Part shown: positions 1 to 5,811 of the stretch, in pieces
How positions within the stretch are numbered: the stretch's first letter is position 1
How the letters are laid out: each line of letters opens with the position of its first letter
NCBI GenBank assembly: GCA_029935135.1
Contig: JAOZKX010000004.1
Location: 5,744-11,554 of the forward strand
DNA: 5,811 bases
Direction of reading: 5' to 3'
From: Desulfocapsa sp.
GTDB taxonomy: Bacteria; Desulfobacterota; Desulfobulbia; Desulfobulbales; Desulfocapsaceae
Made by a program: the position numbers and the translations under genes
Notes under the pieces: model-generated
Seen by the model: only the letters and a program-made list of their open reading frames with translations
Database searches by the model: none
Told to the model about the DNA's origin: nothing

Positions 1-311
1 ATTAATTCATCAGGTTCTGCTGTCAGGGGAAGAATAAAGTAAAAGTTATTGCCCCCGGAAACGGCTTCATACCCAACCTTTCCCCCATGGATCTCCACGA
101 CATTGCGAACGAATGCCAGGCCGTGGCCACTGCCTGGGTTGTGGCCGACATTTTGCCCCCTGACCCCATCATTAAAGATGGTCAGCTGTTCCTCTGCAGT
201 GAGGTGTTCACCTGTGGAAAAAATGTTGAATTTTACGCCTTTTTTCTCCTGTTCCGGAAAATTGTTAATATCCTGACATCCATAGGCAATGGCCTTACGC
301 GGCGTACCCTG
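1..311 (-). pseudogene. C-terminal HATPase_c part of the histidine kinase, in the -1 frame, running off the window edge
   Basis: Reading from CAG at 311-309 down to position 1 gives about 103 residues with no stop, continuing the kinase broken upstream. It contains a G1-like region (FNIFSTGEHLTAEEQLTIF), then a clear G2 box GSGHGL followed by FVRNVVEIHGGKVGYEA and the closing strand NNFYFILPL, the usual order of the histidine kinase ATPase fold. Restoring one C in the C5 run at 311-315 would fuse it in frame to the N-box part (reading SNSPQGTPRKAIAYG), so this is the missing half and not a separate gene. No ATG in this frame could start it independently near the junction. In G1 the usual first residue D (or N) of DxGxG is S, which may weaken ATP binding or be a family variant. 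The true C-terminus lies outside the window. Confidence 0.8.
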
Positions 312-1414
312 GGGGAATTTGATGTTGTGGTGTATTTCACAGCATTTGAAAAGAGATTGTCGAATACCTGGGAGAGCAGGCCCTGGTCTCCTTTAAGGAA
401 AAAACGCCGGTCCCGCATGTTTTGAGGCTGTTCGATGGTGATTCCCAGGCGTTCTAGGCGTTTACGGTAAATTTCCAATTCAGGAAGAATGATCTCGGTT
501 TCAATCTGGCATCGGCGTGCTTTGAGAATGTATTCTCCCCTGGTAAAATGTTCCTCCCGGAGGAGTGTCTCGAGATAGAGGCTGGTACGATTGTAATGTT
601 CGAGGAGTTCTTCGTGGGTGGAGGTGAGATCCGATCTGATTTCATTGCATCTGTTGAGGATTCGAATGGACGGTTTGTCAGCCAGGTGCAGGCTGACCTC
701 TACCTCTCTATTGATGCGATCAATCTTTTTTTCCAGTTGCCGAAAGAGATTCTTGAAGTGCATATTCGGAGTGACAACATTATGGCCTATGTCTCTGCCC
801 AGACATTTGAGAAAGTTGATATGGTCAAGATGGTTGGCCTGAAGAAGGCGCCGCTGCAGATTGTAGCCGATACGGGTCACCAGCTTTTCCAGGAAGAGGC
901 GATCAATACTGCTGAGGAGCTCAGGATGGGTAATCAAAAGTACACCAAGACAGGACCAGTGTACTTCACCGGCTTGGTCATTGCTGAGAAAGGTTTTTCC
1001 TGTCCCGATATTGTGCTTCAGCATTGGGCGGGAAATCATGGGTAAAAATAGAATGTTTTCTTCACTGTAGGATGTTGCCGCAGTCTGGAGAGGGAGGGTA
1101 TCGATAATCCGGGGAGCGATGTGTGCTTGGGAGTCACTGTTGCAAGCCAGCTGAAAACTATCTTTTGTGTTGGTGAGTACTGCCAGGGAGATGCTGATTC
1201 CCTGGTGGAGAGCCTGGGGAATTGCAACGCAAATCTGATAAAAGCTGTCAAGGCCGTCATGCTGCTGGGCGAGGTCAAAAAATATTTTTAATAAATGGTC
1301 ATGAAAGGTAGTGAGTGGAGAGCTATTGTACATTTCCACTCTCTCGCTGATGGCACGAGCAAAATAATCCGAATCATTCTCTCGTGTTTTTACTGATGGT
1401 TCAATATTATACAT
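233..1414 (-). CDS. Soluble GAF-type sensor histidine kinase, N-terminal and DHp part (gene frameshifted)
   Basis: Probable cytoplasmic sensor kinase that would phosphorylate a partner response regulator not seen here. No signal peptide or membrane segment is visible. Residues about 55-185 look like a GAF-type sensor domain. The H-box is at about 203-220 with GHNVVTPNM, His211 being the likely phospho-acceptor. A long helical stretch (about 221-330) leads to the N-box at about 342-362, with Asn353 and Asn357 in the pattern DNLFSNAVKYT. After Pro368 (codon 311-313) the frame loses homology: the last 25 residues are Arg-rich and end at a TAA at 233-235. The rest of the ATPase domain is in the -1 frame down to position 1, so the intact protein would exceed 470 residues. 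ATG 1414 is the only ATG/GTG/TTG start after an upstream in-frame TGA; no clear Shine-Dalgarno precedes it. The gene is divergent from the T6SS operon, so a role in controlling it is inferred from position only. Histidine kinase identity is confident; the exact subfamily is not. Confidence 0.85.
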   Translation of the reverse strand: MYNIEPSVKTRENDSDYFARAISERVEMYNSSPLTTFHDHLLKIFFDLAQQHDGLDSFYQICVAIPQALHQGISISLAVLTNTKDSFQLACNSDSQAHIAPRIIDTLPLQTAATSYSEENILFLPMISRPMLKHNIGTGKTFLSNDQAGEVHWSCLGVLLITHPELLSSIDRLFLEKLVTRIGYNLQRRLLQANHLDHINFLKCLGRDIGHNVVTPNMHFKNLFRQLEKKIDRINREVEVSLHLADKPSIRILNRCNEIRSDLTSTHEELLEHYNRTSLYLETLLREEHFTRGEYILKARRCQIETEIILPELEIYRKRLERLGITIEQPQNMRDRRFFLKGDQGLLSQVFDNLFSNAVKYTTTSNSPRVRRVRPLPMDVRILTIFRNRRKKA

Positions 1415-1488
1415 GATAGTATTGGTCAGAACTGCTGAATGTTCCAGGTAAATGCTGCCTGCTCAGTTTTCCGTATTTGTCATATACA

Positions 1489-1509
1489 CATTACATGGTA
1501 AGGGTAATG
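1489..1509. repeat. Inverted repeat CATTAC-N9-GTAATG, possible operator
   Basis: Perfect 6-bp arms CATTAC (1489-1494) and GTAATG (1504-1509) separated by 9 bp, covering the predicted -10 box of the kinase promoter. The spacer and right arm also contain two GGTAA copies 6 bp apart (1497-1501 and 1503-1507), and TTAC-ATG-GTAA forms a tighter palindrome at 1491-1501. Such short arms can arise by chance, so the operator role is inference from placement. Confidence 0.3.
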
Positions 1510-1523
1510 GTGCAGATTGTCAA
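1495..1523 (-). promoter_or_regulatory. Candidate sigma-70 promoter for the histidine kinase
   Basis: On the minus strand TTGACA (1523-1518, 6/6 to consensus) is followed after 17 bp by TACCAT (1500-1495, 4/6). Transcription would start near 1488, leaving a leader of roughly 75 nt before ATG 1414. The -10 hexamer lies inside an inverted repeat (1489-1509), so binding there could block the promoter. Based on sequence match only. Confidence 0.45.
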
Positions 1524-1665
1524 TCTTTGCAGGAAGATTATTCTTCTCTAATTGCCGTTCTCTGGAAACAACAGCTGTGCAAGCTTCTGTTGGAGTCGAG
1601 AGCAGGCTGGAAATGGGTTGGCCTAAATCTGGATTTTAATATGGAGAAAAGGAATCGCTTTACAT

Positions 1666-1694
1666 TTGACAATGCAAAATTCGTGTTATATCAT
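1666..1694 (+). promoter_or_regulatory. Strong candidate sigma-70 promoter for the tssJKLM operon
   Basis: TTGACA (1666-1671, 6/6) and TATCAT (1689-1694, 5/6) are separated by exactly 17 bp, the optimum. An A/T-rich stretch (about 1633-1650) lies upstream. Transcription would start near 1701, giving a 5' leader of about 150 nt ahead of tssJ. That long leader holds an inverted repeat and a second promoter-like sequence, so there is room for control downstream of this start. Confidence 0.6.
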
Positions 1695-1738
1695 GAGATT
1701 ATGCTGCCTGGGTTAGGGCTTGCGGCTTATTGGGGTGG

Positions 1739-1756
1739 CTTACTTCGCTCTGTAAG
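1739..1756. repeat. Inverted repeat CTTAC-N8-GTAAG in the tssJ leader, possible operator
   Basis: Perfect 5-bp arms (1739-1743 and 1752-1756) around an 8-bp spacer, between the two candidate tssJ promoters. The left arm also overlaps a direct repeat of GGCTTA (1724-1729 and 1737-1742, period 13). It shares the TTAC...GTAA half-site arrangement with the repeat at 1489-1509. It is too short, and lacks the U-run needed, to be an intrinsic terminator. Confidence 0.25.
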
Positions 1757-1790
1757 ACGCCTTGTTCTGTGATGGTATTGGATCTGGATT

Positions 1791-1799
1791 TGATATAAT
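1791..1799 (+). promoter_or_regulatory. Extended -10 promoter candidate close to tssJ
   Basis: The sequence TGATATAAT matches the extended -10 consensus TGnTATAAT at every defined base. No good -35 hexamer sits 16-18 bp upstream, which fits extended -10 promoters, as these need little -35 contact. Transcription would begin near 1806, leaving a leader of about 47 nt before the tssJ start. Confidence 0.45.
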
Positions 1800-1841
1800 G
1801 CCTACGGAACTAAATGGAATAACTCTAAAAATTCAATGGTT

Positions 1842-1846
1842 AGAGG
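1842..1846 (+). promoter_or_regulatory. Ribosome binding site deciding the tssJ start
   Basis: AGAGG lies 6 nt before GTG 1853 but 15 nt before ATG 1862. The spacing favours the GTG start (or the second GTG at 1856, 9 nt away) over the ATG that looks more natural for a lipoprotein signal peptide (MKKTEI). The choice changes the N-terminus by at most three residues. Confidence 0.5.
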
Positions 1847-1852
1847 CTTTGT

Positions 1853-2413
1853 GTGGTGACTATGAAGAAAACAGAGATATTGACCGCATACGGATTTGTT
1901 CTGCTGTTGCTCCTCTCGCTTTATGCCTGTGGTGCCAAACAGGAGCCGGCAGCAAAAATGGATTTTGCCAAAGGGGCTGTTACGGTCCGCTACCAGGCCG
2001 ATAAACAGTTGAATCTGGTGGATGGTCGCCCCCATAGTTTGCTCGTTGTTCTCTATCAGCTGTCAGATCCAAATGTTTTCAACAGCTATTCAGGTTCCCG
2101 GGAGGGGCTGGTGAAGCTGCTTGACGGGAACTCTTTTGATAAAACTGTTGTTGCTGTTCATAAAGAATATATAGAGCCGGGCGGCAGTGGAACGATCACT
2201 CTCGATCGGGCCGAACATGCCGAACATGTTGCCGTGGTTGCAGGTTTTAACAATCTTGCTCCCGCAAAATGCACACTGTTTCTTGATATACACACTGAGA
2301 CCAGTCGACATGGGATTTTGCTGACTAAAAAAACATCTGTTCTCCCTGTGGATATCAAGTTGATACTGGCAAAAGATGGACTACGACAGGAAAAAGCAGA
2401 CAATGAATCCTGA
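1853..2413 (+). CDS. tssJ: T6SS outer-membrane lipoprotein TssJ
   Basis: TssJ anchors the T6SS membrane complex to the outer membrane by binding the periplasmic end of TssM. Residues 5-26 form a lipoprotein signal peptide: a KK pair, a Leu-rich core (16-23) and the lipobox L-Y-A-C with Cys26 as the lipidated residue. Gly at +2 and no Asp predict sorting to the outer membrane. The mature part has the family pattern LN..DGRPHSLLVVLYQL (53-70), an F...S...LVKLL segment (76-90), EPG (108-110) and VAVVAGF (126-132), consistent with the small beta-sandwich of TssJ. The length of 186 residues is normal for the family. GTG 1853 is chosen because AGAGG sits 6 nt upstream; ATG 1862 is the alternative. 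It is the first gene of the operon and its end overlaps tssK by 11 bp. Confidence 0.88.
   Translation: MVTMKKTEILTAYGFVLLLLLSLYACGAKQEPAAKMDFAKGAVTVRYQADKQLNLVDGRPHSLLVVLYQLSDPNVFNSYSGSREGLVKLLDGNSFDKTVVAVHKEYIEPGGSGTITLDRAEHAEHVAVVAGFNNLAPAKCTLFLDIHTETSRHGILLTKKTSVLPVDIKLILAKDGLRQEKADNES
2388..2391 (+). promoter_or_regulatory. Ribosome binding site deciding the tssK start
   Basis: AGGA ends 11 nt before ATG 2403, inside the 3' end of tssJ. The in-frame ATG at 2376 has no comparable site and would add nine charged residues (MDYDRKKQT) before the conserved TssK N-terminus. Confidence 0.45.
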
Positions 2414-3791
2414 GAAACAAATATTCTGGCATCAGGGGCTTTTCCTGCAGCCCCAGCATTTTCAACATGCAGAGCTCTATCAGCAGTCGCTGCTCACTCC
2501 GATTAATGAGTACAGACAACCCTTTTGCTGGGGGATCCGTTCCCTTTCAATCAATGACTCGGCCCTCTTAAACAGAGTTGTGGAGATAAACGGACTTGAG
2601 GCAGTTTTCCAGGATTTTTCATGGGTAATGGCGGGGGAGAACTGCACTCTTCCCTCCAGGTCTTTTGCCGATCTGGAGGACGCGTTCGCTGAAGGGGATT
2701 CCTTGATGGTCTATGTTGGTGTCAGGCGACGGGATCGCTTTGCTGCTAATGTATCCAGTGTCAGTAACAGTGAGGTGGGCGTGGATACACGCTATATAAG
2801 CCTTGATACGCCAGTCGAGCAAAAAGATCTTTATGATCAGGGACCGCCCGCTCAGATCCGTTTTCTGGATCACAATCTCAGAATTTTCTGGCAATCTGAA
2901 AAAGAAACGGCGGGCGATTATCATCTGCTGCCAATTATGCGCCTTGAAATGAGTGGTGAGGCAGTTGTCCGGGACAAAACATATGTGCCGCCTCCATTGA
3001 CTCTGGACAGTTCCCAGCTCCTGCTGCAGATTATCAAGAATATCAATGAGCAGATGCAGGCTCGATGCCGAGTTCTTGAGACATATAAGCCGCTGCCGGG
3101 GCAGAAGGTTTCCTCTCTTGAGATGTCAGCTCTGTATTACCTCTCTGCCCTGAATACGCTTAATCGTTATGTACCGTTATTGCAGCACCATCTGAGCCAG
3201 CCCCTGATTCATCCATGGCAGCTCTATGGTATATGCAGGCAGTTGGTTGGCGAGTTAAGTACATTCAGTGACCGGGTTAACGGTCTGGGACAACTGAGAG
3301 ACGGGCAATCCCTTCTTGGTGATTATGATCATCTTGATGTGGGCAGCTGTTTTGCAGGGGTCCAGCAGTTGTTAAGTGAATTACTGGAAGGTATTGTGGT
3401 TGGTTCGGAAAATATCCTGATCATGAATCGTGATGGTGATCGTTTCTGGTGTGAAATACAACCCGAACTGCTCAAAGGGCGTCACCTCTACTGTCTGATC
3501 GTACGAACAGGGCAGGATGTGACAGAAGTTGTGAATGTTTTTCTCCACCATGTGAAAACGGGGAGCTGCAAGAGTGTTGATACCCTGATTACACGGTCCC
3601 TTGCCGGAGTGACTCTGGCATACAGAGAGATTCCTCCTTTGGGTATTGTCCGGCGGGAAGGATGCTATTGTTTTGAAATGAATACAGAATCACAACAGTG
3701 GCAGCAGGTTGAAAAAGATGGTTCCCTTTGTCTGCACTGGGATCAGGCCCCGGAAAATGCGGCACTGGAACTGGTGGTAACCAAGCTTTAG
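2403..3791 (+). CDS. tssK: T6SS baseplate subunit TssK
   Basis: TssK is the baseplate component that links the wedge proteins to the inner-membrane TssL/TssM complex in the cytoplasm. The N-terminus carries the family signature IFWHQGLFLQPQHFQ (residues 7-21), closely matching the usual W.EG.FL.PQHFQ. The middle contains the typical stretch with ALYYLSALNTLNRYVPLL followed by HPWQLYGICRQLVGEL. The C-terminal part ends in ALELVVTKL. At 462 residues it is within the normal TssK range (about 440-460). No signal peptide or membrane segment is seen. ATG 2403 is preferred over ATG 2376 because it puts the signature next to the start, as in the family, and has AGGA upstream. The 11-bp overlap with tssJ suggests translational coupling. 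No frameshift or internal stop. Confidence 0.93.
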   Translation: MNPEKQIFWHQGLFLQPQHFQHAELYQQSLLTPINEYRQPFCWGIRSLSINDSALLNRVVEINGLEAVFQDFSWVMAGENCTLPSRSFADLEDAFAEGDSLMVYVGVRRRDRFAANVSSVSNSEVGVDTRYISLDTPVEQKDLYDQGPPAQIRFLDHNLRIFWQSEKETAGDYHLLPIMRLEMSGEAVVRDKTYVPPPLTLDSSQLLLQIIKNINEQMQARCRVLETYKPLPGQKVSSLEMSALYYLSALNTLNRYVPLLQHHLSQPLIHPWQLYGICRQLVGELSTFSDRVNGLGQLRDGQSLLGDYDHLDVGSCFAGVQQLLSELLEGIVVGSENILIMNRDGDRFWCEIQPELLKGRHLYCLIVRTGQDVTEVVNVFLHHVKTGSCKSVDTLITRSLAGVTLAYREIPPLGIVRREGCYCFEMNTESQQWQQVEKDGSLCLHWDQAPENAALELVVTKL

Positions 3792-3889
3792 GGTCCTGGA
3801 AGGGAATGCTGCCTGGTTTTCCATGTCATAGGTAGGATACAAAAAAAAGATAGGCAATATTTACTGAACACAGATTACTCAGGTTTTTC
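3792..3889 (+). other. 98-bp tssK-tssL spacer with an A8 tract
   Basis: This is the only sizeable gap inside the operon. It contains AATGCTGCCTG (3805-3815), also found in the divergent promoter region, an A8 tract at 3841-3848 and two TTACT copies (3861-3865 and 3875-3879). No convincing promoter or terminator was found. AGG at 3881-3883 serves as a modest ribosome site 6 nt before tssL. Confidence 0.5.
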
Positions 3890-4555
3890 ATGCGACTGAT
3901 AGATTGTTTCTCATCTCTTATAAGTTTTGCGCTCTATAGCCAGAACCGGCCCGATCTGACTGCATTGGACTCGGCAGAGAAGATCCATGCGCGCTGTAAG
4001 CAATTTGTCGAAGAAAGTCGAATGTGCTGTCAGGATAAGGGCTACAGCGAGGCACAGCAGGAAGGGGCGTTGTTTGCTGTTGTGGCCTGGGTTGACGAGT
4101 ACAGGCTGTGTGCAGCAGAGCAGGCGGATAGTCAGTGGCTGCATTACGAACTGCAGAGAACATTCTTCAACACATCCAATGCGGGAGATGAGTTCTACGA
4201 TCGTTTTCATGCCATAGCAGCAGAAGACAAAGAGCTGCTGGAAGTGTATGCCTATTGTCTGGCCCTTGGCTTTCGCGGTCGACTGTATGATGATCCGGAA
4301 GCCTTTGATGACTTCTGTCAGCAATTTCTGGGTGCGGGTGGTGACGAGATTGGTGGTTCACTGCCGGATCTGTTATTTGCTGAGGGTTATGATCCTGAAA
4401 GTACGGGAACTTCCGGCCGTAGAATGTCTTTCTTACCATCAACCTTTACCCTTCTGTTTTTTTTCTTCTCTGTTTGTATGGTGGGTGGCCTGTACCTTTT
4501 GGGAAATCGATCATTGCAGGCACTCTATTCTTCACTTCCAGCAGTGGGACTGTGA
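3890..4555 (+). CDS. tssL: T6SS inner-membrane protein TssL (DotU/IcmH family), short form
   Basis: TssL is an inner-membrane protein whose cytoplasmic hook-like domain docks the baseplate through TssK and partners with TssM. The cytoplasmic part (residues 1-180) has the DotU landmarks: AVVAWVDE (63-70) and the strongly conserved ELLEVYAYCLALGFRGRL (115-132). It is followed by a single membrane segment (about 184-204, rich in Phe and Leu) and a short periplasmic tail of about 17 residues ending at 221. There is no C-terminal OmpA-like peptidoglycan-binding domain, so this is the short form of TssL. ATG 3890 gives the expected MRLIDCFSSLISF start, with a weak AGG site upstream. Eight bases separate it from tssM. 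The reading frame is intact. Confidence 0.92.
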   Translation: MRLIDCFSSLISFALYSQNRPDLTALDSAEKIHARCKQFVEESRMCCQDKGYSEAQQEGALFAVVAWVDEYRLCAAEQADSQWLHYELQRTFFNTSNAGDEFYDRFHAIAAEDKELLEVYAYCLALGFRGRLYDDPEAFDDFCQQFLGAGGDEIGGSLPDLLFAEGYDPESTGTSGRRMSFLPSTFTLLFFFFSVCMVGGLYLLGNRSLQALYSSLPAVGL

Positions 4556-4563
4556 GCTGAGTC

Positions 4564-5811
4564 ATGGCAAAAACGGCCCGCATTATCATTTCGACTGTTA
4601 CCATTGTTCTGGTATTATCTCTGGCTGTCGGGGCAGGATACTGGAGTTATGTTATCAAACACTGGCCCTGGTGGATTGCCCTCTGCATGGGCATGGGCGT
4701 ATTTGCCCTCTATTTTCTGGTTCTCTTTTTAAAAAAGTATTTTGTCCGCCGACATGAGAAAAAGTTTGTGCAGCGGATTGTTGACCATGGTGACGCCCTT
4801 GCCGAAGGCGTAAGACCTGAACAGCTGGCCATACAGGAACTGGAGAAATCCTGGAAGAGTAATCTTGCCCTGCTTAAATCATCTCACCTGAGAAAAAAAG
4901 GAAATCCACTGTATGTTCTTCCCTGGTATCTGGCCATGGGGGCATCAGGTGCAGGCAAGTCTACCATGCTGGCCAATGCCGGTATCTCATCGTCTTTTAC
5001 AGAGGTTGAAGATAGTCAGGGAGAAATAGAGCCCACTCGTAACTGTGACTGGGTCTTTTTTGACAACGCGGTCGTTTTTGATACAGCCGGTCGCTACAGT
5101 GTCCCCCTGGCCTCGAACCGGGAACAGAATGAATGGAAACGCTTTCTCTTTCTGTTGAGCAGTTCCCGTCGTAAAGAACCGTTAAACGGTATTATCCTTT
5201 TTGTTGCTGCCGATGATCTTCTGCAAAATAAGGCGTATGAGTTAACCAAGAAAGGTCAGATTCTGCGCAACAGGATACACAGTCTGATGCGGACCGTAGG
5301 CTTCAGGGTGCCGGTTTCGGTGATGGTTACCAGAATGGACAAGGTACCTGGCTTTATGGAACTGGCCGACCTGTTACCTGAGGAAGCCAGAACACAGGTT
5401 ATGGGGCAGCTCAATAGTCAGAAAACGCCCTATTGGAGAGAATTACTGAATCAGGCCATCAGCAGCTTGGATCAAGGGATGCAGAAGATTCGTCTGGCCC
5501 TGGTCAGGCAGCCCGCAGGGCGAAGTGCTGCCTTCTTTTCACTGCCCCTGCAGTTTACCCGTATCAGAAAGGGATTGGAACCTTTTCTCGATGCTGTTTT
5601 CACCGAAAACAGTTACCAGGAAACACCGCTTATCCAGGGTATCTTCTTTGGCAGCGGCCTTTGCCGGGAATCATCTTTGCCGCCATTCTTGGAGCCCGCT
5701 GCTGAGAACAGTGAGAAGAGGGGCAGAACCTTTTCTTCTGTTTTTGTCCGGGATTTCTTTGCCAAAGTCCTGCCTCTCAGACGATGGGCTATTGAGCCGG
5801 TTAAAGAGTTT
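4564..5811 (+). CDS. tssM: T6SS inner-membrane NTP-binding protein TssM (IcmF), N-terminal 416 residues
   Basis: TssM spans the inner membrane and periplasm and connects TssL to TssJ. The reading frame stays open from ATG 4564 to the window end, so the gene is truncated only by the window; full TssM proteins are about 1100-1200 residues. Two N-terminal membrane segments lie at about 7-26 and 35-57. A cytoplasmic IcmF NTPase domain follows: Walker A GASGAGKS (126-133), the conserved TRNCDWVFFDNAVVFDTAGRY (158-178) with Asp173 in the Walker B/DTAG position, then NGIILFVAADDLL (208-220) and VTRMDKVPGF (255-264) in the place of the base-recognition T/NKxD motif. IQGIFFGSG (357-365) is the family's landmark near the end of the NTPase part. 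It starts 8 bp after tssL with only a weak GTGAG ribosome site, suggesting coupling. Nucleotide binding is plausible because Walker A is intact. Confidence 0.94.
   Translation, partial: MAKTARIIISTVTIVLVLSLAVGAGYWSYVIKHWPWWIALCMGMGVFALYFLVLFLKKYFVRRHEKKFVQRIVDHGDALAEGVRPEQLAIQELEKSWKSNLALLKSSHLRKKGNPLYVLPWYLAMGASGAGKSTMLANAGISSSFTEVEDSQGEIEPTRNCDWVFFDNAVVFDTAGRYSVPLASNREQNEWKRFLFLLSSSRRKEPLNGIILFVAADDLLQNKAYELTKKGQILRNRIHSLMRTVGFRVPVSVMVTRMDKVPGFMELADLLPEEARTQVMGQLNSQKTPYWRELLNQAISSLDQGMQKIRLALVRQPAGRSAAFFSLPLQFTRIRKGLEPFLDAVFTENSYQETPLIQGIFFGSGLCRESSLPPFLEPAAENSEKRGRTFSSVFVRDFFAKVLPLRRWAIEPVKEF

Larger units (their letters stand above)
1415..1852. other. Divergent intergenic region between the histidine kinase and the T6SS operon
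   Basis: This 438-bp stretch separates the two divergent transcription units. I see no convincing gene: an open frame at 1452-1772 (+) gives a composition with no recognisable domain. It holds promoter-like sequences for both strands and two inverted repeats, listed separately. The middle part (about 1530-1660) shows nothing I can name. No riboswitch or strong intrinsic terminator was recognised. Confidence 0.7.

Noticed and set aside
548..1045. 165-codon open frame on the + strand inside the kinase
   Set aside because: It is exactly antisense to the H-box and DHp region, which carries clear family motifs on the minus strand. The + product shows no recognisable domain.
1737..1770. CTTAC/GTAAG stem as an intrinsic terminator or attenuator
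   Set aside because: The stem is 5 bp, AT-containing and not followed by a T-run.
1452..1772. 106-codon open frame in the divergent intergenic region
   Set aside because: No domain or plausible composition is recognised, and it overlaps the best tssJ promoter candidates; a small gene cannot be wholly excluded.
2376..2402. Upstream ATG for tssK
   Set aside because: It would add nine residues ahead of the conserved N-terminal signature and has a weaker ribosome site than ATG 2403.
3793..3823. Possible hairpin GGAA...TTCC after tssK as a terminator
   Set aside because: The pairing is only about 4 bp and no U-tract follows; the operon appears to continue into tssL.
3911..4324. 137-codon minus-strand frame inside tssL
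   Set aside because: Antisense shadow of the DotU domain, with no recognisable product.
4248..4757. 169-codon + frame across tssL and tssM
   Set aside because: It is out of frame with both genes, whose own frames carry full TssL and TssM motifs; its Cys/His-rich product looks like an off-frame reading.

Overview
The window carries the start of a type VI secretion (T6SS) operon on the + strand (tssJ-tssK-tssL-tssM, about 1853-5811). A divergently transcribed soluble sensor histidine kinase lies on the - strand (1-1414). Between them is a 438-bp non-coding region that appears to hold promoters for both directions. The four tss genes are the envelope and baseplate-linking part of the machine: TssJ is an outer-membrane lipoprotein, TssL and TssM are inner-membrane proteins, and TssK connects the baseplate to TssL/TssM. 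Both edges cut genes: the kinase runs off the left edge and tssM off the right edge.

Organism: a Gram-negative bacterium, because it has a T6SS with a lipoprotein destined for the outer membrane. Base composition looks moderate, in the high forties percent GC by eye. From memory, a GAF-type histidine kinase with a GHN-type H-box next to tssJKLM resembles loci of sulfate-reducing Desulfobacterota, but that placement is inference and no search was run. No mobile element, tRNA, rRNA or CRISPR array was seen.

Layout. 1-1414 (-): histidine kinase whose frame breaks at a run of five C (on its own strand) at 311-315. The N-terminal 368 residues are in one frame, and the rest of the ATPase domain continues in the -1 frame to the window edge. 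1415-1852: intergenic region, with a TTGACA-N17-TACCAT promoter candidate for the kinase, a near-consensus TTGACA-N17-TATCAT promoter and an extended -10 box facing tssJ, and two similarly built TTAC/GTAA inverted repeats. 1853-2413: tssJ. 2403-3791: tssK, overlapping tssJ by 11 bp. 3792-3889: 98-bp gap with an A8 tract. 3890-4555: tssL. 4564-5811: tssM N-terminal part, with no stop before the window end.

No clearly undescribed system is visible. The items most worth a second look are the kinase frameshift, the unusual kinase core (serine replacing the usual D/N in the G1 box, long H-to-N spacing), and the shared inverted-repeat architecture in the divergent promoter region.
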